A stretch of 64,000 nt of DNA from Rhodospirillales bacterium (GCA_017304945.1 JAFKLG010000080.1:1-64000); one strand, 5' to 3'; numbered from the stretch's first letter, positions 40,456 to 53,243 are shown. A program made the numbers and translations. Notes: generated from the letters alone by a model not told the origin.

Positions 40456-43400
40456 TCAGAAGATCCCGAAGATCTCCCGCAGGAACCCGGGGGTCAGGGC
40501 GCTCAGCGGATTCACCGAGACGGCGGGATCGTCCAGCTTGCCGTGCAGCCCGTAGCTGGCCGCGAACACGCCGCCGCCTTTCTCCGGACTGAACAGCTTG
40601 CCGATCAGCGGAATGTTCCCCAGCAGCGAGTTGAAGAAATAGGCCGGGACGATCGTGCCCTCCATGTCCACCTGGTTGGCCGCGATATCCACGCGCCCCT
40701 TGGCGGTGAGCCCGATGGAGGCGCTGAACGCGCGCGCGTCGTTCAGCGTAAGCACGTCCTCTCCGTATTTGAACGGCGCGATCATCTTCGTGAACCCGAT
40801 CCCCGGCCCACGCAGCACGTCGACCAGCCCGTACAGCGTCATCGCCTGGAGCAGCTTGCCCAGCGCGGGCAGGCCGTGGATGCGGAATCCGTCGATTTCC
40901 GCCGTTCCGGTCAGCAGGTGCGCGGAGGTGCGGTCGTCGTAGTTGCCACGCAGCGCCATCGTGCCACCCGCCATGCTGCGCAACACGTCGAGCCCGCCCA
41001 GCAGCGCCCCCGCGTCCGCCGCCGTGGCGGCGAGCCGCCGGCCATTCCCCTCCGGCGCGATGTCGAGCTGGAACGGGGCGTCGGCGGCGACCCGGCCCTC
41101 CGCATGCAGGCGGCGCATGATCCGGCCATCGTTCTCGGCCTGCGCGACCAGGCCGGTCGCCACCTGGTCGTTCGCCAGCAGCACCCGGTCGAAGCGCGCA
41201 TCCAGGGTCCAGGCAGGCCCCGGCGGCGGCTCGCCCTTGGGCTTGTCGGATTTCGGGGTCTTGGCCGCGAGCTTCGCCCCGAGATCGAGGCTCGCCCCGC
41301 TCAGCTCCAGCCCGATCGGGCCGCCGGCCGGCAACCGCACCTCGCCCCGCAGGTCGCTGCGCCCGAACACGGCACGGTCCAGCCGCACCCCGGCGATCTT
41401 GCCGTTCGTCGCGGTCGCCGATCCGCGCAGCGACAGCCCGTCACCGTCGAGTACGATGCGGTCGACGGCGCGCAGCCGGTCGCGGTCCAGCAGCACCGTG
41501 GCGGAGCCCTTCGCCGGACTGCCGACCGGCTTGCGCCAGCCGGTCGGCGCCACGAGCGTGGCCGGCGTGAGATCCGCCTCCACCGCCAGGTCGGCATCCC
41601 CCGCGCGCCGCTGGGTGTAGACGGTACGCAGCCCGACTTCCCCGAACAGCGCGTCGCCAGTGCCGATCCCGGCCGCGGTGAGCTGCCCCGCGCCCGCCTT
41701 GCCGGTCGCCCGCACGCGCTGCACCACCTGGGAGGGCGGGCCGGCGCGGAAATCCATCATGCCGTCGAGCTGCGCCGGGATGCCGGCCAGGGCCGCCTTC
41801 CCTTTGACGGTCATGCCCTCCTGCGTCACGTCGAAGTCGAGGTCGCCCTGGTCCAGGTCGCGCCCGGCGACCAACCCGCCCAGATGCAACCCCGCCAGAT
41901 GGCCATGGGCGTGGATCGCGACGTCCTCCATCGTGACGCTGTTGTCGAGCGGCAGGGTCACCGTCAGCGCCGCGGTCGCCTCCCCCGCCGGATCCCCGAG
42001 CGGCATCGGGTGCTTGTCCAGCAGTTCCAGCCGCGGCTCCTTCAGCAGCGCGATGGTGTCCGGCACCGATCCGGCCAGCTCGACCTGGATCGCGGCGAGC
42101 TGGTCGTGCTGGGACAGGCCGGTGATGCGCAGGCGGCCCGACTTCACGGCGAGTCCCGCCTTGCCGGCACGTTGCCGCGCGCCGGACATCACGATCTCCA
42201 GCGTGTCCGGATCGAGCAGCCGAAGCTGCGCCACGCCCTGCTCCAGCGGCGGCACCGGCCGGAGCCAATGGACGGTGAGATCCTGCCCGTCGAGCGTCCC
42301 GCTCAGCGCGGCGATCCGCATCTCGGAGAAATCGTCGGGCCCGACCAGTTGCGCGGCGACATGGCCGTTGCGCGCGACGCCGCTCGTGATGTTGGCGATG
42401 ATCCAGGGCCGCGCGCCCCCGCCGGTCGCGGCCGGCCAGAGCCGTGGCAGGTCGGCGAAGGCCAGTTGGTCGAGCTCGAGCGTGGCGCTGGCCTGGAACT
42501 GCCCGTGCTCGCGCGTCAGGGTGCCGCCGGCGCGCAGCGTGGTGAGCGGGCCGCCCTCATGCCCCTGCACCTGCACCCGCGCGGTCTCCAGCCGCATCAG
42601 CGTGGGCGTGCCATCCACCACCAGGACCGCCGATTGCAGCGGGACGCGGTCGTCGCCGATCTGCACCGCGCCCGCGCCGACCGTCGCAGTCACGTGGAAC
42701 TGGCTGGGCTGCAGCGCCGCATCCAGGTCGACCGCCGCCTCCAGCGTCACCGGCGCATCCACCATCGAGAGACGCGAGAGGCGGGGTGCGGCGCGGGCGA
42801 GCGCCGCCGGCGCCACCGGACTGAGTCGCACCCGCAGATGCGTGCGTTCCGCGCCCGTCTCCAGCACCGCGGTGGCGGTCAGCGTGGCGGTCTGGTCACC
42901 CAGCGCCAGCCGCAGCAATGCCGATCCGTCCACCCCCCCGGCTGGACGGCGCACCAGGTCGATCTCGGCTTCCGGCGCCCGCCACGTGGCGCCGAGCTGC
43001 CGGTCGATCACGATCACGGCCGCGTTGCGCACGAGCACGCGGCGCAACTGCGCAAACATCCCGCGCGCACCCGCCGAGGCGCGGTCGTTGGTGGGCGGCC
43101 GCACCAGTTCGCTGAGCAGTGCCGCGACCGGGGACGGGGTGGCGGGCGCGGCGGCCTCCGGTTCGGCGCTGTCCGTCGCCTCGTTCAGGGTGCCGAGATC
43201 GAGGCTGGTCTCGCCGTCCGGTCCGCGGCGGAGCGTGAGCCGCGCGCCGTCCACCTCGATGCCGCGCGGCTCGAACCGGCCCTGGATCAGCGCCCCCAGC
43301 GAGAGCGACACCTCGACACGCGGCAGGTCGATCTGGCGCCGGCCGGTCTGGTCGGTGACGCGGATATCGGTGAGCTGCAGGTCGAGCGGCCGGTCCACGC

Positions 43401-43647
43401 CGCGCGCAAACCCTTCCCAGGCCAGCGCCGAACTGCCGATCGAGACGGTGGTCGGCCCACCATCAGCGTTCAGCGCCGCTTCCAGACGATGGGTCAGCCA
43501 GTCGAGCCGCACCGGGCCCTGCGACAGGCGCCATGCCGCGGTGGCACCCAGCACCGCCACCAGCACCGTGAGCGTCAGTGCGATCGTCGCGAGCAGATGC
43601 AGCACGCGGGCGCAGCCGCGGGCGGCTTGACCGGGCAGGTGCCTCAC
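40456..43647 (-). CDS. AsmA-like/YhdP-family protein with DUF3971-type region
   Basis: This 1063-residue protein has one N-terminal transmembrane helix (about residues 17-41), followed by a very long periplasmic part rich in beta-strands, as in the AsmA/YhdP/TamB group. These are thought to bridge inner and outer membranes and carry phospholipids. The C-terminal AsmA-like segment ends near [13 protein letters not shown] lysine/proline-rich loop near residue 805 ([15 protein letters not shown]) is a likely insertion. The start codon is GTG 43647, 17 bases from the divergent glnE start, so the exact start is uncertain. Confidence 0.85.
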   Translation of the reverse strand: MRHLPGQAARGCARVLHLLATIALTLTVLVAVLGATAAWRLSQGPVRLDWLTHRLEAALNADGGPTTVSIGSSALAWEGFARGVDRPLDLQLTDIRVTDQTGRRQIDLPRVEVSLSLGALIQGRFEPRGIEVDGARLTLRRGPDGETSLDLGTLNEATDSAEPEAAAPATPSPVAALLSELVRPPTNDRASAGARGMFAQLRRVLVRNAAVIVIDRQLGATWRAPEAEIDLVRRPAGGVDGSALLRLALGDQTATLTATAVLETGAERTHLRVRLSPVAPAALARAAPRLSRLSMVDAPVTLEAAVDLDAALQPSQFHVTATVGAGAVQIGDDRVPLQSAVLVVDGTPTLMRLETARVQVQGHEGGPLTTLRAGGTLTREHGQFQASATLELDQLAFADLPRLWPAATGGGARPWIIANITSGVARNGHVAAQLVGPDDFSEMRIAALSGTLDGQDLTVHWLRPVPPLEQGVAQLRLLDPDTLEIVMSGARQRAGKAGLAVKSGRLRITGLSQHDQLAAIQVELAGSVPDTIALLKEPRLELLDKHPMPLGDPAGEATAALTVTLPLDNSVTMEDVAIHAHGHLAGLHLGGLVAGRDLDQGDLDFDVTQEGMTVKGKAALAGIPAQLDGMMDFRAGPPSQVVQRVRATGKAGAGQLTAAGIGTGDALFGEVGLRTVYTQRRAGDADLAVEADLTPATLVAPTGWRKPVGSPAKGSATVLLDRDRLRAVDRIVLDGDGLSLRGSATATNGKIAGVRLDRAVFGRSDLRGEVRLPAGGPIGLELSGASLDLGAKLAAKTPKSDKPKGEPPPGPAWTLDARFDRVLLANDQVATGLVAQAENDGRIMRRLHAEGRVAADAPFQLDIAPEGNGRRLAATAADAGALLGGLDVLRSMAGGTMALRGNYDDRTSAHLLTGTAEIDGFRIHGLPALGKLLQAMTLYGLVDVLRGPGIGFTKMIAPFKYGEDVLTLNDARAFSASIGLTAKGRVDIAANQVDMEGTIVPAYFFNSLLGNIPLIGKLFSPEKGGGVFAASYGLHGKLDDPAVSVNPLSALTPGFLREIFGIF

Positions 43648-43664
43648 CGCCAGCCTGCGCGGCG

Positions 43665-46622
43665 ATGAGCGACGCCCGTTTCCGCCTGCCCGACACCTGG
43701 CCTGCCCCGCACGATGCGGCTGCCGGAGACCGGTTGCTCGAACGTTTCGCCGACCAGGGCAAGGCCGAGGCGCGGCTGGCGAAGCGCGCGGGCGTCGCGG
43801 CGCTGCTGCGCTGCCTGGGTGGCAACAGCCCCTATCTCGGCGATCTCGCGGTGCGCGAATCGGTCGCGCTGCAGCGGCTGGTGGCGGACGGGCCGGATGC
43901 GGTGGTGGACGCCGCGATGCGCAACCTCCACGCGCTCGAGCCGGAGGCCGATCGTGCCCGCACCACCGCGACGCTGCGCCAGGCCAAGCGCGTCATCGCA
44001 CTGGCGGCGGCGGTGGCGGATATCGGCGGGCTCTGGCGTCTCGAGCAGGTGACCAGCGCGCTCTCCACCCTCGCGGAGACGGCACTGGCCTGCTCCGTCG
44101 CCCACCTGCTGCGGGCCGCGCATGACGCCGGGGAGCTCGACTTGCCGGATCCGGCAGCGCCGGCCGAAGGCGGCGGCTTCACCGTTCTCGGCATGGGCAA
44201 GCTGGGCGCGCGCGAACTGAACTTCTCCTCGGATGTCGACCTCGTCCTGCTGTATGACCCCGCCGCGCCAATCTATACCGAGCGTACCGCGGGCGACGCC
44301 ATGGGTCGCTTCACGACGCGAATCGCACGAGGTCTCGTGGCGCTGATGGAGCAGCGGGACGCTGACGGCTACGTGTTCCGCACCGACCTGCGCCTACGTC
44401 CCGACCCGGCCGCGACACCGCCCGCGATCGCGCTGCCCGCCGCCATCACCTACTACGAGAGCATGGGGCAGAACTGGGAACGCGCGGCCATGATCAAGGC
44501 TCGCCCGGTCGCCGGCGACCTCGCCCTCGGCGCCGCCTTCCTGGGCGAGATCCGGCCCTTCGTCTGGCGGCGCGGCCTCGACTTCGCCGCGGTCGCCGAC
44601 ATCCACGCGATGAAGCGTCGCATCGACGAGCATCGGAAGACCGCGCTGACCGCCGCCGCCGATCCGGTGGCCCGCATCGCCGGCCACAACGTGAAGCTGG
44701 GCGAGGGCGGCATCCGCGAGATCGAGTTCCTGGTGCAGACGCTGCAGCTCGTCTGGGGCGGCCGCGACCCGGAAATGCGCATCCCGACCACGCTGGGCGC
44801 GCTGCACCGGCTGACCGAGGCCGGCCGGGTGCCCCGCGGTGCCGCGACCGAACTGGAGGAGGCGTATCGCTTCCTGCGCCAGGTCGAGCACAGGCTGCAG
44901 ATGGTCGCCGACCGCCAGACCCACGAACTTCCCGAGAAACCGGACGAGCTGCACCGGATCGCGACCTTCCTCGGCTATGCCTGCACGCGGGATTTCGCCG
45001 AGGCGCTGCTGCACCGCCTGGACCGTGTTCGCCGCCGCTATGCCGAGGTGTTCGAAGCCGTGCCCGAGATCCCGAACGGTGGCCCGGTGGTCGGCGCCCT
45101 GGACTTCCGCGGCGACGATCCGCATCCGCCCGCGACCGAAGCCGCGCTCCGCAGCCTCGGCTTCGAGTCGCCCGACCGCATCGTCGCCGCGGTGCGCGGC
45201 TGGCAGGCGGGCCATGTCCGCGCGCTGCGGTCGCAGCGGGCGCGAGAGCTGATGGAGCAGATGCTGCCGGCGATCCTGGCCCGCCTCGCCGCCCAGCCCA
45301 ACCCGGATGCGACGTTCAGCCGCTTCGACCGCTTCATCGCGGCGTTGCCGGCCGGGGTGCAGATCCTGTCGCTGTTCCAGCGCAACCCGACCCTGCTCGA
45401 ACGCATCGCCGCCGTTCTCGGCGCCGCCCCGTCGCTCGCCGAGTATCTCGCCCGCTATCCGAGTGCGCTGGAGGGCCTGCTGTCGCCGGAGGAGGAAGGC
45501 GCCGCCATCCGCCTGCTCGATGCGCGGCTGGGGGACGCGACCCGGCTGGAAGACACGATCGAGATCACCCGCCGCGCCGTGAAGGAGGAGGATTTCTACC
45601 TCTCCGTCGCCACGCTCGACGGCCGGCTGGACGCCGATGCCGCGGGGGAGCGACGCAGCGCGATGGCGGACGCCGCGCTGGCCGCGTTGCTGCCCCCCGT
45701 GCTGGCCGACTTCGCCACCCGGTTCGGCAAGGTGCGCGGCGGCGCCATGGCCGTCGTGGCACTCGGCAAGGCGGGCAGCCACGAGATGATGGCCGGTTCC
45801 GATCTCGACCTGATGCTGATCTACGACCACCCGGAGGACGTGACGGAAAGCCGGGGCGCCCGCGCCCTGCCGGTGAGCCAGTGGTTCGTGCGGGCCGCGC
45901 ACGCCTATGTCGCCGCCCTCACCGCGCCGGGTGCGGAAGGGGCGCTCTACGCCGTCGACATGCGCCTGCGCCCGTCCGGCAACAAGGGCCCGGTCGCCGT
46001 CTCGCTGAGCGCGTTCCGCCGCTATCACGCCGAGAGCGCCTGGACCTGGGAGCGGATGGCCCTGACCCGCGCCCGCGTGGTCGCCGGACCGCCCGCCCTG
46101 CGCCGCAAGGTGCAGGCCGCGATCGCCGAGGCCGTGGCGAGCGCCGGCGACCCCGCGCGGGTGCGCGCCGACGCGGCGACCATGCGCGCGCGGCTGCTGC
46201 GCGACCTGCCGCCGGACGGTCCGTGGGACGTCAAGCTGCGGCCCGGCGGCCAGATGGAAGTCGAGTTCGTCGCCCAGGTCCTGCAGCTCGTCCACGCCAA
46301 GGCCCATCCCAAGCTCTGCCACCCCACCACGCGCATCGCGCTCGCGCGGCTGGCCAAGGCGAAGCTGCTGCCGCAGGAGGATGCCGCGCTGCTGATCCGC
46401 GCCGATCACCTGTGGCGCACGGTTCAGGGCATGCTGCGCATCACCGTCGGCCGCGATGCCCGTGAGGTGCTGCCCGAGGCGAGCGCCCATGCCCTGCTGC
46501 GCGCCTGCGCCCGCGCCGGAGTCGACGCGATTGACACGGAAGCGTTGCGAGCCACTTTGGAGGCGCTGGCGCGCGAGGTGCGCGCCGTGTTCGTGCGACA
46601 GGTCGGGGAGATCGCGGGATGA
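43665..46622 (+). CDS. glnE: Bifunctional glutamine synthetase adenylyltransferase/deadenylylase
   Basis: This 985-residue enzyme adds and removes AMP on glutamine synthetase in response to PII. It has two nucleotidyltransferase domains. The N-terminal one has LGMGKLGARELNFSSDVDLV (about residues 175-195). The C-terminal one has LGKAGSHEMMAGSDLDLMLI (about residues 700-720). The DxD pairs in both are intact, so both activities should be present. Length fits the E. coli enzyme (946 residues). It overlaps bcp by four bases. Confidence 0.95.
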   Translation: MSDARFRLPDTWPAPHDAAAGDRLLERFADQGKAEARLAKRAGVAALLRCLGGNSPYLGDLAVRESVALQRLVADGPDAVVDAAMRNLHALEPEADRARTTATLRQAKRVIALAAAVADIGGLWRLEQVTSALSTLAETALACSVAHLLRAAHDAGELDLPDPAAPAEGGGFTVLGMGKLGARELNFSSDVDLVLLYDPAAPIYTERTAGDAMGRFTTRIARGLVALMEQRDADGYVFRTDLRLRPDPAATPPAIALPAAITYYESMGQNWERAAMIKARPVAGDLALGAAFLGEIRPFVWRRGLDFAAVADIHAMKRRIDEHRKTALTAAADPVARIAGHNVKLGEGGIREIEFLVQTLQLVWGGRDPEMRIPTTLGALHRLTEAGRVPRGAATELEEAYRFLRQVEHRLQMVADRQTHELPEKPDELHRIATFLGYACTRDFAEALLHRLDRVRRRYAEVFEAVPEIPNGGPVVGALDFRGDDPHPPATEAALRSLGFESPDRIVAAVRGWQAGHVRALRSQRARELMEQMLPAILARLAAQPNPDATFSRFDRFIAALPAGVQILSLFQRNPTLLERIAAVLGAAPSLAEYLARYPSALEGLLSPEEEGAAIRLLDARLGDATRLEDTIEITRRAVKEEDFYLSVATLDGRLDADAAGERRSAMADAALAALLPPVLADFATRFGKVRGGAMAVVALGKAGSHEMMAGSDLDLMLIYDHPEDVTESRGARALPVSQWFVRAAHAYVAALTAPGAEGALYAVDMRLRPSGNKGPVAVSLSAFRRYHAESAWTWERMALTRARVVAGPPALRRKVQAAIAEAVASAGDPARVRADAATMRARLLRDLPPDGPWDVKLRPGGQMEVEFVAQVLQLVHAKAHPKLCHPTTRIALARLAKAKLLPQEDAALLIRADHLWRTVQGMLRITVGRDAREVLPEASAHALLRACARAGVDAIDTEALRATLEALAREVRAVFVRQVGEIAG

Positions 46623-47086
46623 GCGTGCAGGAAGGCGATGCAGCACCGGAATTCGAGCTGCCGGCAAGCGGCGAGCGCACCGTGAGTACCGCGGCGCTGC
46701 GCGGCAAGCCGTTCGTGCTGTATTTCTACCCGAAGGCCGACACGCCCGGCTGCACCAAGGAGGCCTGCGCCTTCCAGGAAGCGCTTCCGCAACTCGGCAG
46801 ACTGGGCCTGGACGTGATCGGGATCTCGCCCGACAAGATGAAGCCGATCGAGAAGTTCGCGGAGAAGTACAACCTCGCCTTCCCGCTCGCCTCCGACGAG
46901 TCGCACGCGGTGGCGGAGAAGTACGGAACCTGGGTCGAGAAGTCGATGTACGGGCGCAAGTACATGGGGATGGAGCGCAGCACCTTCCTGATCGACAAGG
47001 ACGGCAAGATCGCCAAGGTGTGGCGCAAGGTCAGCGTCACCGGCCACGCGGGGGCCGTGCTGAAGGCGGCGCAGGCGCTGGGGTGA
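46619..47086 (+). CDS. bcp: Thioredoxin-dependent thiol peroxidase, BCP-type peroxiredoxin
   Basis: This 155-residue peroxiredoxin reduces hydrogen peroxide and lipid peroxides using thioredoxin. The peroxidatic Cys45 and resolving Cys50 sit in KADTPGCTKEACAFQ, the atypical two-cysteine arrangement of E. coli Bcp. The C-terminal part has MGMERSTFLIDKDGKIAKVW. The ATG overlaps the glnE stop (ATGA), so it is co-translated with glnE, a conserved pairing in this group of bacteria. A hairpin follows at 47092. Confidence 0.95.
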   Translation: MSVQEGDAAPEFELPASGERTVSTAALRGKPFVLYFYPKADTPGCTKEACAFQEALPQLGRLGLDVIGISPDKMKPIEKFAEKYNLAFPLASDESHAVAEKYGTWVEKSMYGRKYMGMERSTFLIDKDGKIAKVWRKVSVTGHAGAVLKAAQALG

Positions 47087-47091
47087 GCCCT

Positions 47092-47107
47092 GGCCGGCCC
47101 ACCGGCC
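47092..47107. terminator. Hairpin after bcp
   Basis: GGCCGG (47092-47097) pairs with CCGGCC (47102-47107) around a four-base loop. It lies five bases after the bcp stop, in the region convergent with the acetyltransferase gene. The remaining spacer to 47239 holds no gene that I can support. Confidence 0.4.
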
Positions 47108-47238
47108 GGAGCCGCCCGCCGCAGGTCAGCGGCCGCGCCGTTCGCCTTGCATGCGGCCCGGTCCGGCTCCGGCCTCGCTGAGCGCGGCGCCGCGCGGATC
47201 GGGAACCCACACGCGTTCGGGGGCGAACAGGCGCGTCG

Positions 47239-48006
47239 TCACGCGGCTCCCTGGATGGAGGCCAGGAACGCGTCCAGGGTGGGCATCGCCGGGTTCCAGG
47301 GCACGAGACGCCCGGCCGCTGCGTCGTTCTCGACCGCGTCCAGGAAGCGCTCCGGATCGGTGACCGGATAATCGTCCAGGTCCGGGGCGGCATACTGCCA
47401 CCACCGCACGCGCAGGAACCGCTCGACGAGCGCGTCCGGGAAGCGGAACCGGATGATGCGTGCCGGCACTCCGCCCACGATCGCATAGGCCGGAACGTCC
47501 TTGGTCACCACGGCGCCGGCAGCCACCACCGCGCCATCGCCGATCGTCACGGCGCGCTTGATCAGCACGTCGTCGCCGATCCAGACGTCGTTGCCGATGA
47601 TCGGCTGCGACAGATGCGCCGCGAACCGGTGCCGGGGTCGGGCCGGCCGTCCCCAGTCCTCGCGTGCCGCGTCGATTTCCTTGCTGGGCTGGTAGGTTGC
47701 CTGAGAGGTCGTTGCCCAGCGCCACGGATGTTCCGGCCCCATCGTGCGCACGGCCCAGGCGATCGAGCAGTACCGCCCGACCTGCATCATGTGATCCAGG
47801 CCGGAGCGCGTGTACGAGAACGACTGCATCGCAGGGATCTGCGTGCCGACCAGCGTGACGTAGCGGTGCAGCAGGGCGCTGCGCCGACCCAGCAGATCCA
47901 TGTTGGGGCGCGCCTCGGGCAGGAAGACGCGATGCCGCGCCAGCGCTTCCCTCGTCGGCTCGTCCAGGGTGAAACGAACGTGCTGCTCGGTCTGCAGGAC
48001 GATCAT
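47239..48006 (-). CDS. CatB-related O-acetyltransferase, left-handed beta-helix
   Basis: This 255-residue protein has hexapeptide repeats of the xenobiotic/virginiamycin acetyltransferase type: [20 protein letters not shown], then [20 protein letters not shown] and [13 protein letters not shown] (about residues 138-195). The active-site histidine of this family is probably in the preceding region. The N-terminal part has [19 protein letters not shown]. In non-resistant species such enzymes usually acetylate surface polysaccharides, not antibiotics. It lies downstream of a histidine kinase with 67 bases between. Confidence 0.87.
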   Translation of the reverse strand: MIVLQTEQHVRFTLDEPTREALARHRVFLPEARPNMDLLGRRSALLHRYVTLVGTQIPAMQSFSYTRSGLDHMMQVGRYCSIAWAVRTMGPEHPWRWATTSQATYQPSKEIDAAREDWGRPARPRHRFAAHLSQPIIGNDVWIGDDVLIKRAVTIGDGAVVAAGAVVTKDVPAYAIVGGVPARIIRFRFPDALVERFLRVRWWQYAAPDLDDYPVTDPERFLDAVENDAAAGRLVPWNPAMPTLDAFLASIQGAA

Positions 48007-48073
48007 CGCGGCGTGTCCCTTCCGCTGACGATGCCGGTAGCCGCGGGAGGCGGCGCGAAGCGGCCCATCGGCG

Positions 48074-49885
48074 TCACACCGCCAGCGTATGCGGCAGACG
48101 CAGCTCCGCCGTCGTACCCTCGCCCGGTCGGCTCTTCAACACCAGGGAGCCGCCATGCCCCTGCACCAGCGCGCGCGCGACATACAACCCGATCCCCGCC
48201 CCCTGGAAGCGCCGCGCGTGGCTGCTCTCCACCTGCGTGAACGGCTCGAACACCCGCTCCAGCTCCGCCTCGGCGATCCCGATGCCGGTGTCGCGCACGG
48301 TGATCAGCAAGCCGCCATCGGCCTCGGTTTCCCCGCTCACCGTGATGCACCCGCCGGCATTGGTGAACTTCACCGCGTTCGACAGCAGGTGCGTCATCAC
48401 CTGCTGCAGCCGCTGCTCGTCAGCCCGCAGCACCGGCAGGTCGTCGGCCACGGTCATCTCCAGCGTGATGTCGGCGGCCTGAGCGGCGGAGGTGATGCCA
48501 CGCACGACATCGCGCAGCAGCGCCGCGGGATCGACCCGCTCCACCGTCAGGTCGAAGCGGCCGGCCTCGATGCGGGCGACGTCCAGCACGATGTTGATCA
48601 GCGCCAGCAACTGCCGGCCGGCGTCGTTGATCTGCTGCGCGAACTCCGTGACGCGGCCCGGCACCGGGGTGCGGCCTTCCCGCAGCAGCGCATCGGAGAA
48701 GCCGATCACCGCGTTCAGCGGCGTGCGCAGCTCGTGGCTCATGGTGGCGAGGAAGCGCGACTTGGCGCGGTTCGCATCCTCCGACGCATCGCGCGCCGCG
48801 CGCAGCTCCTGTTGCGCGCGCATCATGTCGGTCACGTCGCTGAAGGTGGTGATCCAGCCGCCGCCGGGCACCGGATCCGACCGCGCGTCCAGCACGCGTC
48901 CGGCCTTGGTCAGGAGGTGGCGGCGATAGGGAAGGGAGCGGTCGCGCCGGCGCAGTGCTTCGAGCTTCACGCGCGTCGCCTCGCCGCCTCCCCATTCCTC
49001 GCGCGCCAGCATGTGGTCCAGCACCTCGTCCTCCGCCCGGCCGGGAACGAGCAGCCCCGGCGGATGCCCCAGCAGTTCGGTCGCGAGGCGATTGCTGGCG
49101 ATCAGGCGCCGGTCCGGGCCCCAATAGAGGACGGCGTGACGGGTATGGGTCAGCATCACGTCGATCTGCGCCGCGCGTTGCTCCGCCGCCGCCTCGGCCT
49201 CGGCCAGCGGCGTGATGTCGCCGATCACCAGGATCCGGCCGCCTTCGGGCAGCGGGTGGGCGTACATCTCCACCACCCGGCCGGTCGGGCGACGCACGAC
49301 GAGGCGTTGCGGGCGGGACAGGTCAGCCTCGATGACCTCCGCGATGAGCGTCTCCGGATCGCCGGGACCGAGTTCCCCGGCAAAGGCCATGCGGCGGCCG
49401 ATCTCGCCGCGCGTCTCCCCGATCCGGATGGGACAGCCGTCCATCACCGTATCCCAGGCGGGGTTCACCCGGGTCACGCGGTCGTCGGCATCGAACACGC
49501 AGACGGCCTGGGGCAGGGCGGCCAGGATCGCGTCCGGCAGGCCGGGGCGCGGGCAGGCCGGTTCGGCCAAGACGGTGCCGGTCACGGTCAGGCTCCAGCC
49601 GGCAGGCCGCAGCGGGTCCGCGCGCAGCGTCAGGATCTGCCCGCCCTCGCCGTGCAGCGTGGTCTCCGCCGGGGCGTCACGGCACAGGCCGGCGATCCAG
49701 GCCGCGGCGCGTTCGCGCTCCGCCGCACCGAGATTCGGTGAGGCCGCCAGCAAGGCCGCCGCCCTGCTCCCCGGGGTCACGTCGGATATGCCTAGCAGTC
49801 GCGGCAGCGATGCGGTGAAGGACAGGACGCCGTGCTGCTCATCCAGCACCGCGAGACCCACCAGCAGCGCGCCCGCCTCGCTCAT
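48074..49885 (-). CDS. PAS-domain sensor histidine kinase
   Basis: This 603-residue protein has three PAS-like regions (about residues 1-105, 110-230 and 235-365) with no transmembrane segments, then a HisKA dimerisation domain ([19 protein letters not shown], phosphorylated histidine about 385). The HATPase domain has the N-box [10 protein letters not shown] and G-boxes [10 protein letters not shown] and [18 protein letters not shown]. It is therefore a cytoplasmic sensor kinase. No response regulator gene is adjacent, so it is an orphan here. It begins 22 bases after ctaA, which suggests a link to heme or respiration status, and no heme-binding signature can be proven. Confidence 0.9.
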   Translation of the reverse strand: MSEAGALLVGLAVLDEQHGVLSFTASLPRLLGISDVTPGSRAAALLAASPNLGAAERERAAAWIAGLCRDAPAETTLHGEGGQILTLRADPLRPAGWSLTVTGTVLAEPACPRPGLPDAILAALPQAVCVFDADDRVTRVNPAWDTVMDGCPIRIGETRGEIGRRMAFAGELGPGDPETLIAEVIEADLSRPQRLVVRRPTGRVVEMYAHPLPEGGRILVIGDITPLAEAEAAAEQRAAQIDVMLTHTRHAVLYWGPDRRLIASNRLATELLGHPPGLLVPGRAEDEVLDHMLAREEWGGGEATRVKLEALRRRDRSLPYRRHLLTKAGRVLDARSDPVPGGGWITTFSDVTDMMRAQQELRAARDASEDANRAKSRFLATMSHELRTPLNAVIGFSDALLREGRTPVPGRVTEFAQQINDAGRQLLALINIVLDVARIEAGRFDLTVERVDPAALLRDVVRGITSAAQAADITLEMTVADDLPVLRADEQRLQQVMTHLLSNAVKFTNAGGCITVSGETEADGGLLITVRDTGIGIAEAELERVFEPFTQVESSHARRFQGAGIGLYVARALVQGHGGSLVLKSRPGEGTTAELRLPHTLAV

Positions 49886-49907
49886 TCCCGCGGCGCTCGG
49901 GTCCGCG

Positions 49908-50993
49908 TCACGGACGGGGCGCTCGGCGGACGCCGTGCAGCAGCACGAGCGCGGCGGTCAGCACCAGCGTGGCGCCGACCTGGTGCGCCGTGGCGAGACC
50001 CACCGGCACCACGTTCAGCAGCGTCGCGACGCCCAGCGCGTATTGCGCCGCGACCGCGCACCCCAGCACGGCGAGACGCGGACGCAGCGACGCCACGGCG
50101 CGGTCGGCGAAGCCGGCCACCAGCGTGCCGATCGCCGCGAGCGCGGTGAGCGTCGCGAGCAGCCGGTGGTCGAACTGCACGGCCGGGACGTTCTCGGTGA
50201 GGTTGCGCAGGAAGGGCGTGAGCCGCGCATAGCCCTCGGGCACCAGATGGCCGCCCATCAGCGGGAAGGTGTTGTAGTCGAGGCCGGCATGGATCCCGGC
50301 GACGAACCCGCCGGCGACGATGGTCAGCGACACCAGTCCGACGGTGAGGCCGGCGCCCAGGCGCAGGCGAGGCGGCACGTCGGTCAGCGCCGGTCGCGGC
50401 GCGAGCAGGCCGAGCGCCGTCCACAGGATGGCGGCATAGAGGGCCAGGGCGAGCACGAGATGCACGACCAGGCGATAGGCGGACACCGCGGTGGAATCAG
50501 GGAAGAACCCCGACGCGACCATGAACCAGCCGACCGCCCCCTGCAGCCCGCCCAGCAGGAACAGCAGGCCGAGCCGCGGGATCAGCCGCCGCTCGATGCG
50601 GCCGGTGGCCCAGAAGACGATCAGCGGCACCAGGAAGGCGAGCCCAATCAGCCGGCCCCACAGCCGGTGCGTCCACTCGAGCCAGAAGATCTGCTTGAAG
50701 CCGGCGAGTCCGAAGCCCTCGTTCACCAGCGCGTATTGTGGGATCTGTTGGTAGAGGGCGAACAGGCGCCGCCACTCCGCCTCGCTCATCGGCGGCAGCG
50801 CGCCGCTGAGCGGGGCCCATTCCATGATGGACAAGCCCGACCCGGTCAGGCGCGTGGCGCCGCCGAGGCCGATCATGACCAGGATCATGCCGGCAACCAC
50901 CAGCAACCACGTGGCGACGAGGCGGCGGTTGCGGCGGCTGGCGGCGCGCTCGCCGGGCGGTGCGTCGTCGAAGTCCCTGACGTCGAATGGCAT
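49908..50993 (-). CDS. ctaA: Heme A synthase, COX15/CtaA
   Basis: This 361-residue inner-membrane protein has eight transmembrane segments and converts heme O to heme A for aa3-type cytochrome oxidase. The four heme-ligand histidines are in EWTHRLWGR, VVHLVLAL, QFDHRLLATL and ATAHQVGATL. GGATRLTGSGLSIMEW is the N-terminal signature. It indicates an aa3 oxidase elsewhere in the genome. The histidine kinase gene follows after 22 bases. Confidence 0.95.
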   Translation of the reverse strand: MPFDVRDFDDAPPGERAASRRNRRLVATWLLVVAGMILVMIGLGGATRLTGSGLSIMEWAPLSGALPPMSEAEWRRLFALYQQIPQYALVNEGFGLAGFKQIFWLEWTHRLWGRLIGLAFLVPLIVFWATGRIERRLIPRLGLLFLLGGLQGAVGWFMVASGFFPDSTAVSAYRLVVHLVLALALYAAILWTALGLLAPRPALTDVPPRLRLGAGLTVGLVSLTIVAGGFVAGIHAGLDYNTFPLMGGHLVPEGYARLTPFLRNLTENVPAVQFDHRLLATLTALAAIGTLVAGFADRAVASLRPRLAVLGCAVAAQYALGVATLLNVVPVGLATAHQVGATLVLTAALVLLHGVRRAPRP

Positions 50994-51110
50994 GGTCGGG
51001 GATTATAGGCGTATGGCGTAACAGTGCCACCTCATCCCGCGACCTCGGCATGGACGCGACCGACGAGCCAGCCCTGCGCCGGGACAGCCGGGTGATGCGG
51101 CCTGCCGGCC

Positions 51111-51338
51111 TCAGTCCTGATCCACGCCCAGGGCGATGATGGCGCGGCCGATGGCGACGGAACCGAAGGTGATGACGAAGCCGAAGGTCAGCAGCGCCCA
51201 GGCGATCCAGCCGCCTTCCGTTTGCATCCCCAGGTCGCGGATCGAGCCGACATTGGCGGCCACCAGCGCGATCGCGGCCACCGCCCCGGCAATACAGCCG
51301 GCGGCAAGATGCGGCAGGACGTAGCGGAGCACCTCCAT
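51111..51338 (-). CDS. Small membrane protein of unknown function
   Basis: This 75-residue protein has two hydrophobic segments (about residues 10-28 and 45-68) and short polar ends. Third positions are GC-rich like those of neighbouring genes. I do not recognise the family. It lies upstream of ctaA on the same strand (117 bases between) and downstream of a 149-base gap after the ABC transporter operon. Confidence 0.6.
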   Translation of the reverse strand: MEVLRYVLPHLAAGCIAGAVAAIALVAANVGSIRDLGMQTEGGWIAWALLTFGFVITFGSVAIGRAIIALGVDQD

Positions 51339-51487
51339 CCAGCAAACCTGGCCTCGCGTGTGCTTGCCGTCATCTCACGAGTTCGCACATCACGCGCATG
51401 TCGGGGACATACCTTTCGGCCGGGGTCGTTCCCCGGTCTCGGCGTGCCCGCGGCGCTGGCGCCGGTGCTCGCGCCGCGGCTTGCCGG

Positions 51488-53071
<1,584 letters not shown>

Positions 53072-53113
53072 GGCGCGTGTCGAAGGTGAGTGGAGGCGGC
53101 AGGGGCTTTCTCC

Positions 53114-53227
53114 CCCCCTCCCGTTGCGGGAGGGGGTCGGGGGGAGGGGGTGGTGCGGCCTGGGGTATCGCGGTGCATCTTCCCCGAACGCCCCCTCACC
53201 CCGGCCCTCTCCCGCGAGGGGAGAGGG
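53114..53227. repeat. Inverted pair of REP-like palindromes (BIME-like)
   Basis: Two hairpins lie between yejE and yejF. One is CCCCCTCCCG (53114-53123) with CGGGAGGGGG (53127-53136). The other is CCCTCTCCC (53205-53213) with GGGAGAGGG (53219-53227). Each is flanked by a G-rich or C-rich tail (GGTCGGGGGGAGGGGG on the left, CCCCCTCACCCCGGCC on the right), and the two units are the same element in opposite orientation. This is the common CCCTCACCC...GGGAGAGGG family seen in many proteobacteria, and is distinct from the GGCCGG-type repeats elsewhere in the window. Confidence 0.82.
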
Positions 53228-53243
53228 GGATTTGTGGTCCTCC

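Noticed and set aside
40543..43668. Very long plus-strand frame opposite the AsmA-like gene
   Set aside because: It is a shadow in high-GC DNA. The minus-strand frame has the transmembrane start and AsmA-like features, and the plus-strand product is Arg/His/Gln-rich with no domain.
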